Assembly: GCF_001266615.1 (NCBI RefSeq)
Contig: NZ_LGHZ01000037.1
Span: 18,815 to 82,814 of the forward strand
Direction: 5' to 3'
Origin: Kluyvera genomosp. 1
Lineage (GTDB): Bacteria > Pseudomonadota > Gammaproteobacteria > Enterobacterales > Enterobacteriaceae
Length of the DNA stretch: 64,000 nt
Positions within the stretch are counted from its first letter, which is position 1, and every line of letters starts with the position of its first letter. A program made the position numbers and the translations under genes. Positions 26,673 through 34,794 of this stretch are shown here, piece by piece. The notes beneath the pieces are model-generated. The model did no database searches. It saw only the letters and a list, made by a program, of their open reading frames with translations, and was not told where the DNA came from.

Positions 26673-27425
26673 ATGTTTAAGAAACGGAGTATACCGCTGG
26701 ATAGGCTGACTTCTCGTCGCCAGGGCGTGGTAAAACCGCGGCTGCATAAATTTCCTCCGTTACGTAAACGCTGGGCGGCATCCCATGAGCCGGTTGAAGA
26801 CGATGCAATGGCAGCGCCGGACCCGGCTGAGTATCAAAAGCAACTGCAGGAAGGGTTTAGCGAAGGCGTAAACCAGGGCTTCGCGCAGGGGATGGAAGAA
26901 GGCAAAGAAGAAGGCTACCAGGAAGGTGCGCGCCTTGGCTTTGAAGATGGAATGCGCAAGGGGCTCGCCGAAGGCAAACAGCAGGCGCGTCAGCAGTTTC
27001 TCGACGCCGCGGAGCCATTTGAGCGCGTCACCGCGAACGTGCAGCGTTTTCTTGAAAGCTACGAGCAGCGCCGCCGTGAAGAGCTTTTGCAACTGGTGGA
27101 GAAAGTGACCCGCCAGGTGATCCGCTGTGAGCTGTCGCTACACCCAACGCAGCTGCTGGCACTGGTAGAAGAAGCGTTAACCAGCCTGCCGCAGCCGCCG
27201 GAACAGATCCGCGTATTGTTGAATAGCGAAGAGTTCCGCCGCATCAGCGAAGCCGAGCCGGAAAAAGCCCGTGAATGGGGGCTGGCGGCCGATCCTTCTC
27301 TGGAACTGGGTGAATGCCGAGTGGTGACTGACACCACCGAGATGGATGTCGGTTGCCAACATCGCCTGGACCAGTGCGTCTCGGTACTGAAAGACAACCT
27401 GCTGCCGGAAGATATGCATGAGTAA
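26673..27425 (+). CDS. lfiH: Lateral flagellar export regulator FliH-type
   Basis: A 250-residue FliH-family negative regulator of the export ATPase. A run of GxxxG-like repeats with alternating Glu and Gly (about residues 55-105) is the family hallmark, and the C-terminal half binds FliI. It overlaps lfiI by 8 bases. Confidence 0.92.
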   Translation: MFKKRSIPLDRLTSRRQGVVKPRLHKFPPLRKRWAASHEPVEDDAMAAPDPAEYQKQLQEGFSEGVNQGFAQGMEEGKEEGYQEGARLGFEDGMRKGLAEGKQQARQQFLDAAEPFERVTANVQRFLESYEQRRREELLQLVEKVTRQVIRCELSLHPTQLLALVEEALTSLPQPPEQIRVLLNSEEFRRISEAEPEKAREWGLAADPSLELGECRVVTDTTEMDVGCQHRLDQCVSVLKDNLLPEDMHE

Positions 27426-28737
27426 TCTCGACTTCGAGCAGGCGTTGCGCTCCATCGAACAGATTGATCTGGCGCGCGTCGCCGGGCGTCTGGTGCGGGT
27501 GAACGGCATTTTGCTGGAGTGCGTGGGCTGCCGTCTGGCGATTGGCCAGCTATGTCACGTCGAAAGTATCGAACAAGAGATGATGGAAGCGCAGGTGGTG
27601 GGCTTTGACCGTGAAGTCACCTACCTAATGCCATTCAAACAGCCATCCGGGCTGATTGCCGGTGCCCGCGTTTTCCCGGCTGGGAAAAGCGAAGGCGTGA
27701 TGATTGGCGATCAGTGGCTGGGGCGCGTGGTGAACGGCCTCGGCGAACCGCTTGACGACAAAGGTAAGCTTGGCGGCGACACATTACTCCCGCAGCAGCT
27801 GCCGCAGGTGCATCCCCTTAAGCGTCAACCCGTTGAAGCACCGCTGGACGTCGGCGTGCGTGCCATTAACGGCCTGCTGACCATCGGCAAAGGCCAGCGT
27901 GTTGGTCTGATGGCCGGTAGCGGCGTGGGTAAAAGCGTGCTGCTGGGAATGATCACTCGTTACACCCAGGCCGAAGTGGTAGTGGTCGGGCTCATTGGCG
28001 AACGTGGCCGCGAAGTGAAAGAGTTTATTGAAAACTCATTGCAGGAAGCGGGGCTGGCGAAATCGGTAATTGTTGCCGCGCCAGCGGATGAATCGCCGCT
28101 GATGCGTATTAAGGCCACCGAGCTGTGCCACACCATCGCCAGCTACTACCGCGATAAAGGTAAAGACGTTCTGTTGCTGGTGGATTCGCTAACGCGTTAC
28201 GCCATGGCGCAGCGTGAAATCGCGCTCTCGCTGGGCGAACCGCCAGCGACGAAAGGCTATCCACCTTCGGCGTTCAGCATGATCCCTCGGTTGGTTGAAA
28301 GCGCGGGCAACAGCGAAAGCAAAGGCTCGATGACGGCGATTTATACCGTACTGGCGGAAGGTGACGACCAGCAGGACCCGATTGTCGACTGCGCGCGTGC
28401 GGTACTTGATGGCCATATCGTGTTGTCACGCCATCTGGCGGAAGCCGGGCACTATCCGGCGATTGATATCGGCCAGTCGATCAGCCGCTGTATGAGCCAG
28501 GTGACGGCTCGCGAACACCAGCTGGCGGCGCGAACCTTAAAGCAGCTGTATGCCGAATACCAAAGTATTAAGCCGCTGATCCCACTGGGTGGCTATGTTG
28601 CGGGTGCCGATCCGCTGGCGGATAAAGCCGTGCGTCTCTCGCCGGCCATTACGCAGTTCTTACAACAGGAAGTTCAGGACGCGGCGTTGATTGATTCAAC
28701 CATTAACGATCTGCGAACGTTAGCGCAAGCAGGGTAA
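27418..28737 (+). CDS. lfiI: Lateral flagellar export ATPase FliI-type
   Basis: A 439-residue type III export ATPase, related to F1-beta. Walker A is AGSGVGKS (166-173) and Walker B lies near residues 248-253 (LLLVDS). It unfolds and detaches export substrates from chaperones at the base of the flagellum. Length is close to FliI. It overlaps lfiH and is followed by lfiJ after 6 bases. Confidence 0.95.
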   Translation: MSNLDFEQALRSIEQIDLARVAGRLVRVNGILLECVGCRLAIGQLCHVESIEQEMMEAQVVGFDREVTYLMPFKQPSGLIAGARVFPAGKSEGVMIGDQWLGRVVNGLGEPLDDKGKLGGDTLLPQQLPQVHPLKRQPVEAPLDVGVRAINGLLTIGKGQRVGLMAGSGVGKSVLLGMITRYTQAEVVVVGLIGERGREVKEFIENSLQEAGLAKSVIVAAPADESPLMRIKATELCHTIASYYRDKGKDVLLLVDSLTRYAMAQREIALSLGEPPATKGYPPSAFSMIPRLVESAGNSESKGSMTAIYTVLAEGDDQQDPIVDCARAVLDGHIVLSRHLAEAGHYPAIDIGQSISRCMSQVTAREHQLAARTLKQLYAEYQSIKPLIPLGGYVAGADPLADKAVRLSPAITQFLQQEVQDAALIDSTINDLRTLAQAG

Positions 28738-28743
28738 TGCACC

Positions 28744-29190
28744 ATGAGCAAACTCATCTCTACACTCGAACAGCTTCATCTGATGCGCACCCGCGCAGTG
28801 GACGATCTCAGCCTGAAGCTGGCCTCGCAAAAGCAGGTCTGCCAGCGTTTTGAAAAGAACATTGATGCGCTGACGTCACTGGCGTCGGGTCTGGCCACGC
28901 AGACGGCCGACAATGCGGTGATGATGATCAATCAGTCAAAATATAAGCAGAATATTCAACGCGTTATTAATTGGCAGAAACAAGAACAGGCGTTGGCCAG
29001 CCTGGAAGAGAAAAAAATCCAGGGCAACTTGCTAGCCGAAGCCAAGCGCGAGAAAAGCCTTGAGCTGGTGCTGGATGCCAAACGTAGCGACCGCCGAATG
29101 GAGATCAATCGCCGGGAGCAAAAGATGACCGATTCTGTTTCTGCCCAATGCTGGCTGCGCCAGCAGCTGGCTAGTGCACGCCAACGATAG
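28744..29190 (+). CDS. lfiJ: Lateral flagellar export chaperone FliJ-type
   Basis: A 148-residue, strongly charged, all-helical coiled-coil protein in the FliJ position. FliJ links the ATPase to FlhA and escorts chaperones. Identity rests on its place after fliI, its size and its coiled-coil pattern; sequence conservation in this family is low. Five bases separate it from the glycosyltransferase gene, so the decoration genes probably share its transcript. Confidence 0.88.
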   Translation: MSKLISTLEQLHLMRTRAVDDLSLKLASQKQVCQRFEKNIDALTSLASGLATQTADNAVMMINQSKYKQNIQRVINWQKQEQALASLEEKKIQGNLLAEAKREKSLELVLDAKRSDRRMEINRREQKMTDSVSAQCWLRQQLASARQR

Positions 29191-29195
29191 ATGTT

Positions 29196-30659
29196 ATGAA
29201 AACGACCCGCAAGAAAACCCAGCCCTCACTGATGTCGGCGCTGCTAGAACGCCAGAAGCGCGCGCAGCCTTTGCCGACGCCGTTTGTCAGCGTGGTTTGC
29301 CCGACCTATAACCGCCGTGAGTTTCTCCCTTATCTGCTCTATATCTGGCAGTACCAGGACTACCCGGCGGATAAGCGCGAGCTGATTATCCTCGACGATT
29401 CACCGGTCAGTAACGCCGATCTGGTTGCCATGATGAGCGACTCTGTAACGCCGAATGTGCGCTATATCCATAGCCCAGAGCGATTGGTGCTGGGGCAAAA
29501 GCGCAACATGCTCAACGAACTGGCGACCGGTGAATACATCATCTGCTTTGATGATGATGACTACTACGCGCCGAATAAAATCTCCCATCAGGTGGCTGAG
29601 ATGCAGGTGAACAACGCCCTGTTCTCCGGCAGCGACCAGATTTATATCTGGTATAGCCATCTGGATAAAATTTACCTGACCCATCCGTTTGGTGAGCGCC
29701 ATGCGCTGAATGGGACTTTTGGCTATCACCGCAACCTGCTGAAAAAACATCGCTATGAAGACAGTGCGACAAAGGCGGAAGAAGTGGGATTCCTGAAGGA
29801 TTTCACCACGCCGGTGCAGCAGATTGACCCGAAGCAGACCATTTTGTGCATTTCGCACAGCAGCAACACTTACGACAAAGATTTCATTCTCGACAGCTCC
29901 ACGGCGGTGGATTTGACGCTGGAGGACTTCGTTAGCGATGCCAACCTGCTGGCGTACTATCGCCGCTTGAGCCATGCGCCGCTCAGCGTCCAGGTGAATT
30001 GGTCAGTATTTGAAAAAATCGCCGTCATTTATGACCCCCGGCGTGAAGAGTCGCTACCCGAGCGGTGCGAAGCGCTGCTGGCGCTGGGTGTGGAAGCCGG
30101 GCAAATCTGGCCGGTGGCCATCGCCCAGGCCGACTCCGCCCAAGCGGCGGAATTGCGTACGCATTCTCTGGTGGTGGAACAGGCCAAGGCGCAGGGCTGG
30201 AAGAACGTGCTGCTGCTCGATTCAACGCTGAGCTTTGTCAAAAAAGAGAACGTGGTCAACAACATCAACAAGCTACTCAACGGTCTGGATCAGGTTGGCT
30301 GGCAGATGTTGCTGTTAGGTGGACGCTATGAAAACTTTACGCCAACTCAGGCCCTACAAGGCGTAGCGCGTATTTATAACGCCGGATGTGCGTGTGCCTA
30401 TGCGGTGAACGCCAGCTATTACGACGTGCTGCTGGATGCCTACCGGCAGGCCAGTGAACAGGACGTCAGCCTTGACCGCTGCTGGGCGGCACTGATGCGC
30501 CAAAGCGCGGCGCTGTGGTTGGGCTTTAGCCCGAGCTTTGCCTTCTTACAGCACTATCCTCACCCGACTAGCGGTGAACTTATCGACTGCACGCACTGGT
30601 TTTTCCGTCAACATCGTGAACCCGAGGCGGCTAAAGAGACTAAAAATGGAACTGATTGA
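29196..30659 (+). CDS. Two-domain glycosyltransferase (GT2 plus GT25-like)
   Basis: A 487-residue protein. Residues about 28-230 form a family 2 glycosyltransferase with the nucleotide-binding start SVVCPTYNRREF and the acidic metal-binding DDDD motif near residue 117. Residues about 265-475 resemble a glycosyltransferase family 25 (LPS type) domain, including a CAYAVN stretch. No signal or membrane segment is seen, so it is cytoplasmic. Its position directly after lfiJ, within the lateral operon, suggests it modifies the flagellin LafA or another Flag-2 protein before export. It overlaps lafV by 14 bases. Confidence 0.8.
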   Translation: MKTTRKKTQPSLMSALLERQKRAQPLPTPFVSVVCPTYNRREFLPYLLYIWQYQDYPADKRELIILDDSPVSNADLVAMMSDSVTPNVRYIHSPERLVLGQKRNMLNELATGEYIICFDDDDYYAPNKISHQVAEMQVNNALFSGSDQIYIWYSHLDKIYLTHPFGERHALNGTFGYHRNLLKKHRYEDSATKAEEVGFLKDFTTPVQQIDPKQTILCISHSSNTYDKDFILDSSTAVDLTLEDFVSDANLLAYYRRLSHAPLSVQVNWSVFEKIAVIYDPRREESLPERCEALLALGVEAGQIWPVAIAQADSAQAAELRTHSLVVEQAKAQGWKNVLLLDSTLSFVKKENVVNNINKLLNGLDQVGWQMLLLGGRYENFTPTQALQGVARIYNAGCACAYAVNASYYDVLLDAYRQASEQDVSLDRCWAALMRQSAALWLGFSPSFAFLQHYPHPTSGELIDCTHWFFRQHREPEAAKETKNGTD

Positions 30660-31587
30660 ACATTACCAACCTGAATTTGTTACTCGCTTCGATGCGCGTG
30701 AAACCCCGTGTACCTGCCCGGCGTGCCAGAGTGCAGAGCAAGCCTGGCCGCACATTAGCGTGAAGATGAAAAACCAGCAGCGTGAGAGCCTGGATATTGG
30801 CTGTGAAACGGCAGCCAAAGAGATGCTGTTCAACCCTGAGGCGTTCATTCTGCATATTGAGCAGGCCGCACCGCAGAGCGAAGAACTGCTGCCGGTCTGG
30901 AGCGAAGTGCTCAATCAGCAGTGCATTAATCTGGCGGTTCATCCGTCATTGCCGCTTGAGGTCAGCCTTTACGCCATCGGCATTCTGCTGAGCAAAGCAC
31001 AACAGCATTGGGATAACGGTGAGACCGATCCTAATTTGCTGATCTCCATGACCGAACAGCTGGCCGCACTCGCCGAGCAGGGCGTTCTGGAACAACAGTT
31101 CGCCATGCTGCCGCCGATTGTTGAGAACCGTATTGCGGCATTAAAAGAGATGGGTGCGATGCGCCTGAACCTGAATTTGCCGATGGTGGAGAAAATGGGT
31201 CTGGCGTTGAAGCTGAGCGAGCTTTCAATCATGCAGGCGCCCCGCCTGGCAGAGCGCTTACAGACGCTGGAATCGGTGTGGTCCGGTATTGCACTGTTTA
31301 ACGAACAGCCGCATACGCTGCGCAACATTCTGATTTATCAGCTGTATAGCGACATTTTTCCTGGCGTGAACTGCACCAACTACGGTGAGGCGCTGCTGGG
31401 TCTGACTCGCCAGTTCTTCCAGATCAAAATGCTGTGCGCGATTCGCGCTGAGCTGGGTGAATTAACCCAGGATGATGTGGCCATGTTGGTCAGCGCACTG
31501 CGCGGCTGGCAGCAGCAGAACCCGTTTGCTGCTGAGGCGGAGAATACGTCGGATTATAGCCTGCTGAGCGGGTTGTCGTTGCTGTAA
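30646..31587 (+). CDS. lafV: FliB-like flagellin lysine-N-methylase
   Basis: A 313-residue protein resembling FliB-type enzymes that methylate surface lysines of flagellin. The N-terminal QPEFVTRF stretch is shared with FliB, and three cysteines (C22, C24, C27) with W34 lie where FliB has its cysteine cluster. The spacing differs from the C-x4-CC pattern I recall for Salmonella FliB, so the cofactor site may be altered. The C-terminal two-thirds is helical. The ATG at 30646 is used because it gives the family N-terminus. LafA contains many exposed lysines as possible targets. Confidence 0.75.
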   Translation: MELIEHYQPEFVTRFDARETPCTCPACQSAEQAWPHISVKMKNQQRESLDIGCETAAKEMLFNPEAFILHIEQAAPQSEELLPVWSEVLNQQCINLAVHPSLPLEVSLYAIGILLSKAQQHWDNGETDPNLLISMTEQLAALAEQGVLEQQFAMLPPIVENRIAALKEMGAMRLNLNLPMVEKMGLALKLSELSIMQAPRLAERLQTLESVWSGIALFNEQPHTLRNILIYQLYSDIFPGVNCTNYGEALLGLTRQFFQIKMLCAIRAELGELTQDDVAMLVSALRGWQQQNPFAAEAENTSDYSLLSGLSLL

Positions 31588-31627
31588 GGGTTTAACCAGG
31601 ATTCATGATGTTGCCAGGAGTTTGTGC

Positions 31628-33487
31628 GTGAAAATAAAGGTCGATTTTTTATTCCAGTGGGCACCCGGTTGGTCAAACTATGCCTCCGTACTGGCGGCAT
31701 TGGAGCAGGATGATAATTTTATCTGCCGATTGGTGCTATTACCTTTCCACCATAGTGGCATCCTGGATCATGAAAATGCAGAGGCCAGGGCTTTCCTGGA
31801 TGCTCAGGAAATATCCTGGGTCTGGCATGAAGATTATGACTATATCGCTGATAAGCCAGACATGGTGTTTATCCAGAACCCTTATGATTTCACGCGTCCC
31901 GAACGTTTTTCCTGCCGTGCCCTGAAAGCACAACATATTAAATATGCCTATATTCCCTACGGCCTGGACGTGGGTGAAGGGGAAACTAACCTGACTTTCC
32001 AGTACAACATGGAATGTCATAATTTTGCACAATGGATATTTGTACGCTCGGCACAGCATAAGCGTTTTTATAAACAATACTGTCAGGCGGGCAATAAGCA
32101 TGTGCACGTGACAGGACACCCAAAATTTGATCGCGTGAGCCAGTGGGTAAATCCAGTTAAGGAAGAACGTAAAGTACTGCTATGGACACCGCATTTCCAG
32201 GAGGGGGATGCTAAGGGCTGGTCGACGTTTAACCTATACTGCGACACCATGTTGTATATTGCGCTGACCTATCCGGTGATGTTGATTGTTCGCCCGCACC
32301 CTCTGTTTATTGGGCGGCTGAAAGCCTTTGGTGGCACAGCGGTTGAGAAGTTTTCCCGTCTTATTGAGTATGCGAAAGCCAGTAACAATATTACGCTGGA
32401 TTTTGACTCCTCTTATGATGAATCATTCACACGTGCCGACGCCCTGCTGACGGATGCAGGTTCATTCCTTTTGGAATATTTGCCCACGCAGAAACCGATT
32501 TTATACCTGACGCACGAAGGATGCTTTGGGTTGAATAAAAGTGCCAGTTTTGTGCACCAAAGCTATTACGTTGCGCACAGTGAGCAGGACATTGATAACT
32601 TCGTCCAGATGCTACTGGCTGGAGAGGACCCGAAAAAAAGTAAGCGCCTTGCTGCGTTGCGAGATAATTTCTATATTCCTCCGGTCAGCGCAGCACAAGA
32701 AATTCGCCAGATTCTTGTTAATCATTTTGCCGCTAAAATTGCCAAAAAGACTCGCCTGTTTGGCAATCAGGATGTGACGATTAACGAGAGTGCGGTATTG
32801 GATTTCTTCGAGTCCCGAGCTACGCAGAAAGAAAATAGCCACCCGCTGACTATGACGATGTATCAATCGGTTGAGCTCGCTACACAGCGCGATGTGCATG
32901 AGAAAGCCCTCATTACACCGAAATTACACCTATTTTCCGATGCTAACGTACTGGATATAGGTTGTGGTAACGGTCGCTGGTACGAAGCGTTGCAGCCCGA
33001 AGGCGTTCTCTATACTGGAATCGATTTCTCGCCAGCGTTAATCGCTATCGCAGAAGAAAAATATAGTCGGGATCCCCGTAGCGCATTCCATGTGAAAAAT
33101 GCGTATGACCTGACACCCGAGTTGATGGCTTCATCAGGTCGTCCCTTTACTCATGTCATTATTTCTGGGGTGTTGTTGTATCTCAACAATGAAGAAGTTT
33201 TCACATTATTTAAGAAACTCGCTGCGATCATTGAACCAGGAACGGTTATCTTCATTCGAGAACCGTTGGCGATGGAACAACGTTTAACACTGAAATCGCA
33301 TTGGTCAGAAGAATTGAAGGCACAATATAACGCGATTTATCGTACGGCGGATGAGTTACAGTCTTTTGTTGATGGCTGTAGCGATGTTCTGTCTTTGCAG
33401 TTACTTGAAATGGGCCCCATGTATCCGCAAGACTTCAATAATCGAAAAGAAACTCAGCAACATTATTTAATATATAAATCAAAATGA
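31628..33487 (+). CDS. Polyol-phosphate/glycosyl transferase fused to SAM methyltransferase
   Basis: A 619-residue fusion. Residues about 1-365 resemble CDP-glycerol:glycerophosphotransferase-type GT-B enzymes: an RPHP motif near residue 220 and the donor-site LLTDAGSFLLEYLPTQKPILYL region near 275. Residues about 430-560 are a class I S-adenosylmethionine methyltransferase with VLDIGCGNGRWYE. The start is GTG at 31628, with AGGAG 7 bases upstream. Base composition becomes AT-richer here than in the flagellar genes, suggesting separate acquisition. It overlaps the next gene by 4 bases. The likely role is to add, and methylate or cap, a phosphate-linked decoration on flagellin; the acceptor is unknown. 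Confidence 0.72.
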   Translation: MKIKVDFLFQWAPGWSNYASVLAALEQDDNFICRLVLLPFHHSGILDHENAEARAFLDAQEISWVWHEDYDYIADKPDMVFIQNPYDFTRPERFSCRALKAQHIKYAYIPYGLDVGEGETNLTFQYNMECHNFAQWIFVRSAQHKRFYKQYCQAGNKHVHVTGHPKFDRVSQWVNPVKEERKVLLWTPHFQEGDAKGWSTFNLYCDTMLYIALTYPVMLIVRPHPLFIGRLKAFGGTAVEKFSRLIEYAKASNNITLDFDSSYDESFTRADALLTDAGSFLLEYLPTQKPILYLTHEGCFGLNKSASFVHQSYYVAHSEQDIDNFVQMLLAGEDPKKSKRLAALRDNFYIPPVSAAQEIRQILVNHFAAKIAKKTRLFGNQDVTINESAVLDFFESRATQKENSHPLTMTMYQSVELATQRDVHEKALITPKLHLFSDANVLDIGCGNGRWYEALQPEGVLYTGIDFSPALIAIAEEKYSRDPRSAFHVKNAYDLTPELMASSGRPFTHVIISGVLLYLNNEEVFTLFKKLAAIIEPGTVIFIREPLAMEQRLTLKSHWSEELKAQYNAIYRTADELQSFVDGCSDVLSLQLLEMGPMYPQDFNNRKETQQHYLIYKSK

Positions 33488-34092
33488 CAGAAAGTATATT
33501 TTGCTTCGACCTTGATGGCACGCTTACCCGACGCGAACTATTGCCGCTGATTGCCAATGAGGTGGGGCTTGAGCATGAGTTCGATGTGCTGACGAAACTC
33601 ACCATTGATGGCGCAATCAGTTTTGAAGAGTCACTGCGCTTGCGTTTTGCCATTCTTAAACATGTCCCTGTGAAAGTCGTACAGGATATTATTTGTGGTG
33701 CAGCGCTATTTGATAAGGCCGTTGATTTTATTACTTCGCATCGCGACCGTTGCTTTATTGTAACGGGAAATTTGGATGTGTGGATACAGCCATTAATGCA
33801 GAAAATCGGCTGCCGCTATTTTTCCTCCCGCGTACAGGAGCGTAATGGAACGCTCTTGTCTTTGGATTATATTCTCAGGAAATCTAGCGCTATTAATGCG
33901 TTACGTAAACAGCATGCAGATAGAAAGATTGTCGTTTTTGGCGATGGATTGAATGATTACCCCATGTTTGAAACTGCAGACCAGGCCGTTGCCATTGGAT
34001 TAACTCACCAGCCGAGCCCAGCATTAATTGCGAAGTCGAATTTTATTATTTATGAAGAGGATGCGCTGTGTCGTCTGTTAAACACGCTGTAA
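33484..34092 (+). CDS. HAD-superfamily phosphatase (SerB/PSP type)
   Basis: A 202-residue haloacid dehalogenase-type hydrolase. Motif I DLDGTLT (about residues 8-14), motif II TGN near 97-99, and motif III GDGLNDYP near 156-163 are intact, as in phosphoserine phosphatase-like HAD-IB enzymes. It overlaps both neighbours (4 bases with the transferase, 25 with the nucleotidyltransferase), so the three are translationally coupled. It probably prepares the sugar or polyol moiety of the decoration. The exact substrate is unknown. Confidence 0.8.
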   Translation: MTESIFCFDLDGTLTRRELLPLIANEVGLEHEFDVLTKLTIDGAISFEESLRLRFAILKHVPVKVVQDIICGAALFDKAVDFITSHRDRCFIVTGNLDVWIQPLMQKIGCRYFSSRVQERNGTLLSLDYILRKSSAINALRKQHADRKIVVFGDGLNDYPMFETADQAVAIGLTHQPSPALIAKSNFIIYEEDALCRLLNTL

Positions 34093-34739
34093 TTGCTGCA
34101 GCAGGAGTAGGCAGTCGGTTGGGATTAGGCAGGACAAAGTGCCTGCTCGAAATTAATCATAAACCGCTTATCGCCTATCTACTTAAGCTGCTGGAAGATG
34201 TCGAAGATGTTCGCATTGTCGTCGGCTTTCAGGAGCAAGAGGTGATGGAGACGGTACTTCGTTATCGTCGTGATGTCACTTTCGTCCGTAATCCTGAATA
34301 CCTGTCCACCTCAACCCTGACCAGCTATTGGTTGGGCGGCCAGGGCATTAACGAAAACTGTCTATTTATGGATGCAGATATTATCTTCGACCCAGATAGT
34401 TTTATGCAGTTTAAGAACTTCTGCGCCGCTAGTCATCAGGACAATATTATCGGGATCACCAAAACAAAAACCCATGATGCCGTTTGTGTTTCACTGGATA
34501 ATCATTGCGTCATCAACTTTAGCCGTGAGAATAAAACAGACTATGAATGGGCTAACCTGTGCTTTATTCATCCTGGATTACTGATATCAGCAGGTGATTC
34601 GGTTTTCCAGCAATTGACACAGTACCTTCCATTAACGGCCAGAGAAATTATTTCTTTTGAGATAGATACTAAGGGGGATATGGAACAAGCTATGCGATCA
34701 AGTATTGCACAAGATAGTTTCTACGCTGCGGGTTCCTAG
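34068..34739 (+). CDS. Nucleotidyltransferase (LicC/MobA-like)
   Basis: A 223-residue GT-A-fold nucleotidyltransferase. The nucleotide-binding loop AAAGVGSRLGLGRTKCLLE (about residues 10-28) and the metal-binding MDADI near residue 100 are those of sugar-1-P or choline-P cytidylyl/uridylyl transferases. Beside a CDP-glycerol-type transferase and a phosphatase, synthesis of a CDP-activated donor is the simplest reading. Translation starts at GTG 34068, with AGAGG 7 bases upstream. It ends the rightward operon that begins at lafK. Confidence 0.78.
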   Translation: MSSVKHAVIAAAGVGSRLGLGRTKCLLEINHKPLIAYLLKLLEDVEDVRIVVGFQEQEVMETVLRYRRDVTFVRNPEYLSTSTLTSYWLGGQGINENCLFMDADIIFDPDSFMQFKNFCAASHQDNIIGITKTKTHDAVCVSLDNHCVINFSRENKTDYEWANLCFIHPGLLISAGDSVFQQLTQYLPLTAREIISFEIDTKGDMEQAMRSSIAQDSFYAAGS

Positions 34740-34767
34740 CTCACTGCTTTTTAATCCAATTCATACG

Positions 34768-34794
34768 AATAAGCAGGTTTTAACCCTGCTTATT
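34768..34794. terminator. Hairpin between convergent operons
   Basis: AATAAGCAGG (34768-34777) pairs perfectly with CCTGCTTATT (34785-34794) across a 7-base loop. It lies 29 bases after the nucleotidyltransferase gene and contains the stop codon of the leftward hydrolase gene. It likely ends both transcripts, although neither side has a long U-run. Confidence 0.55.
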
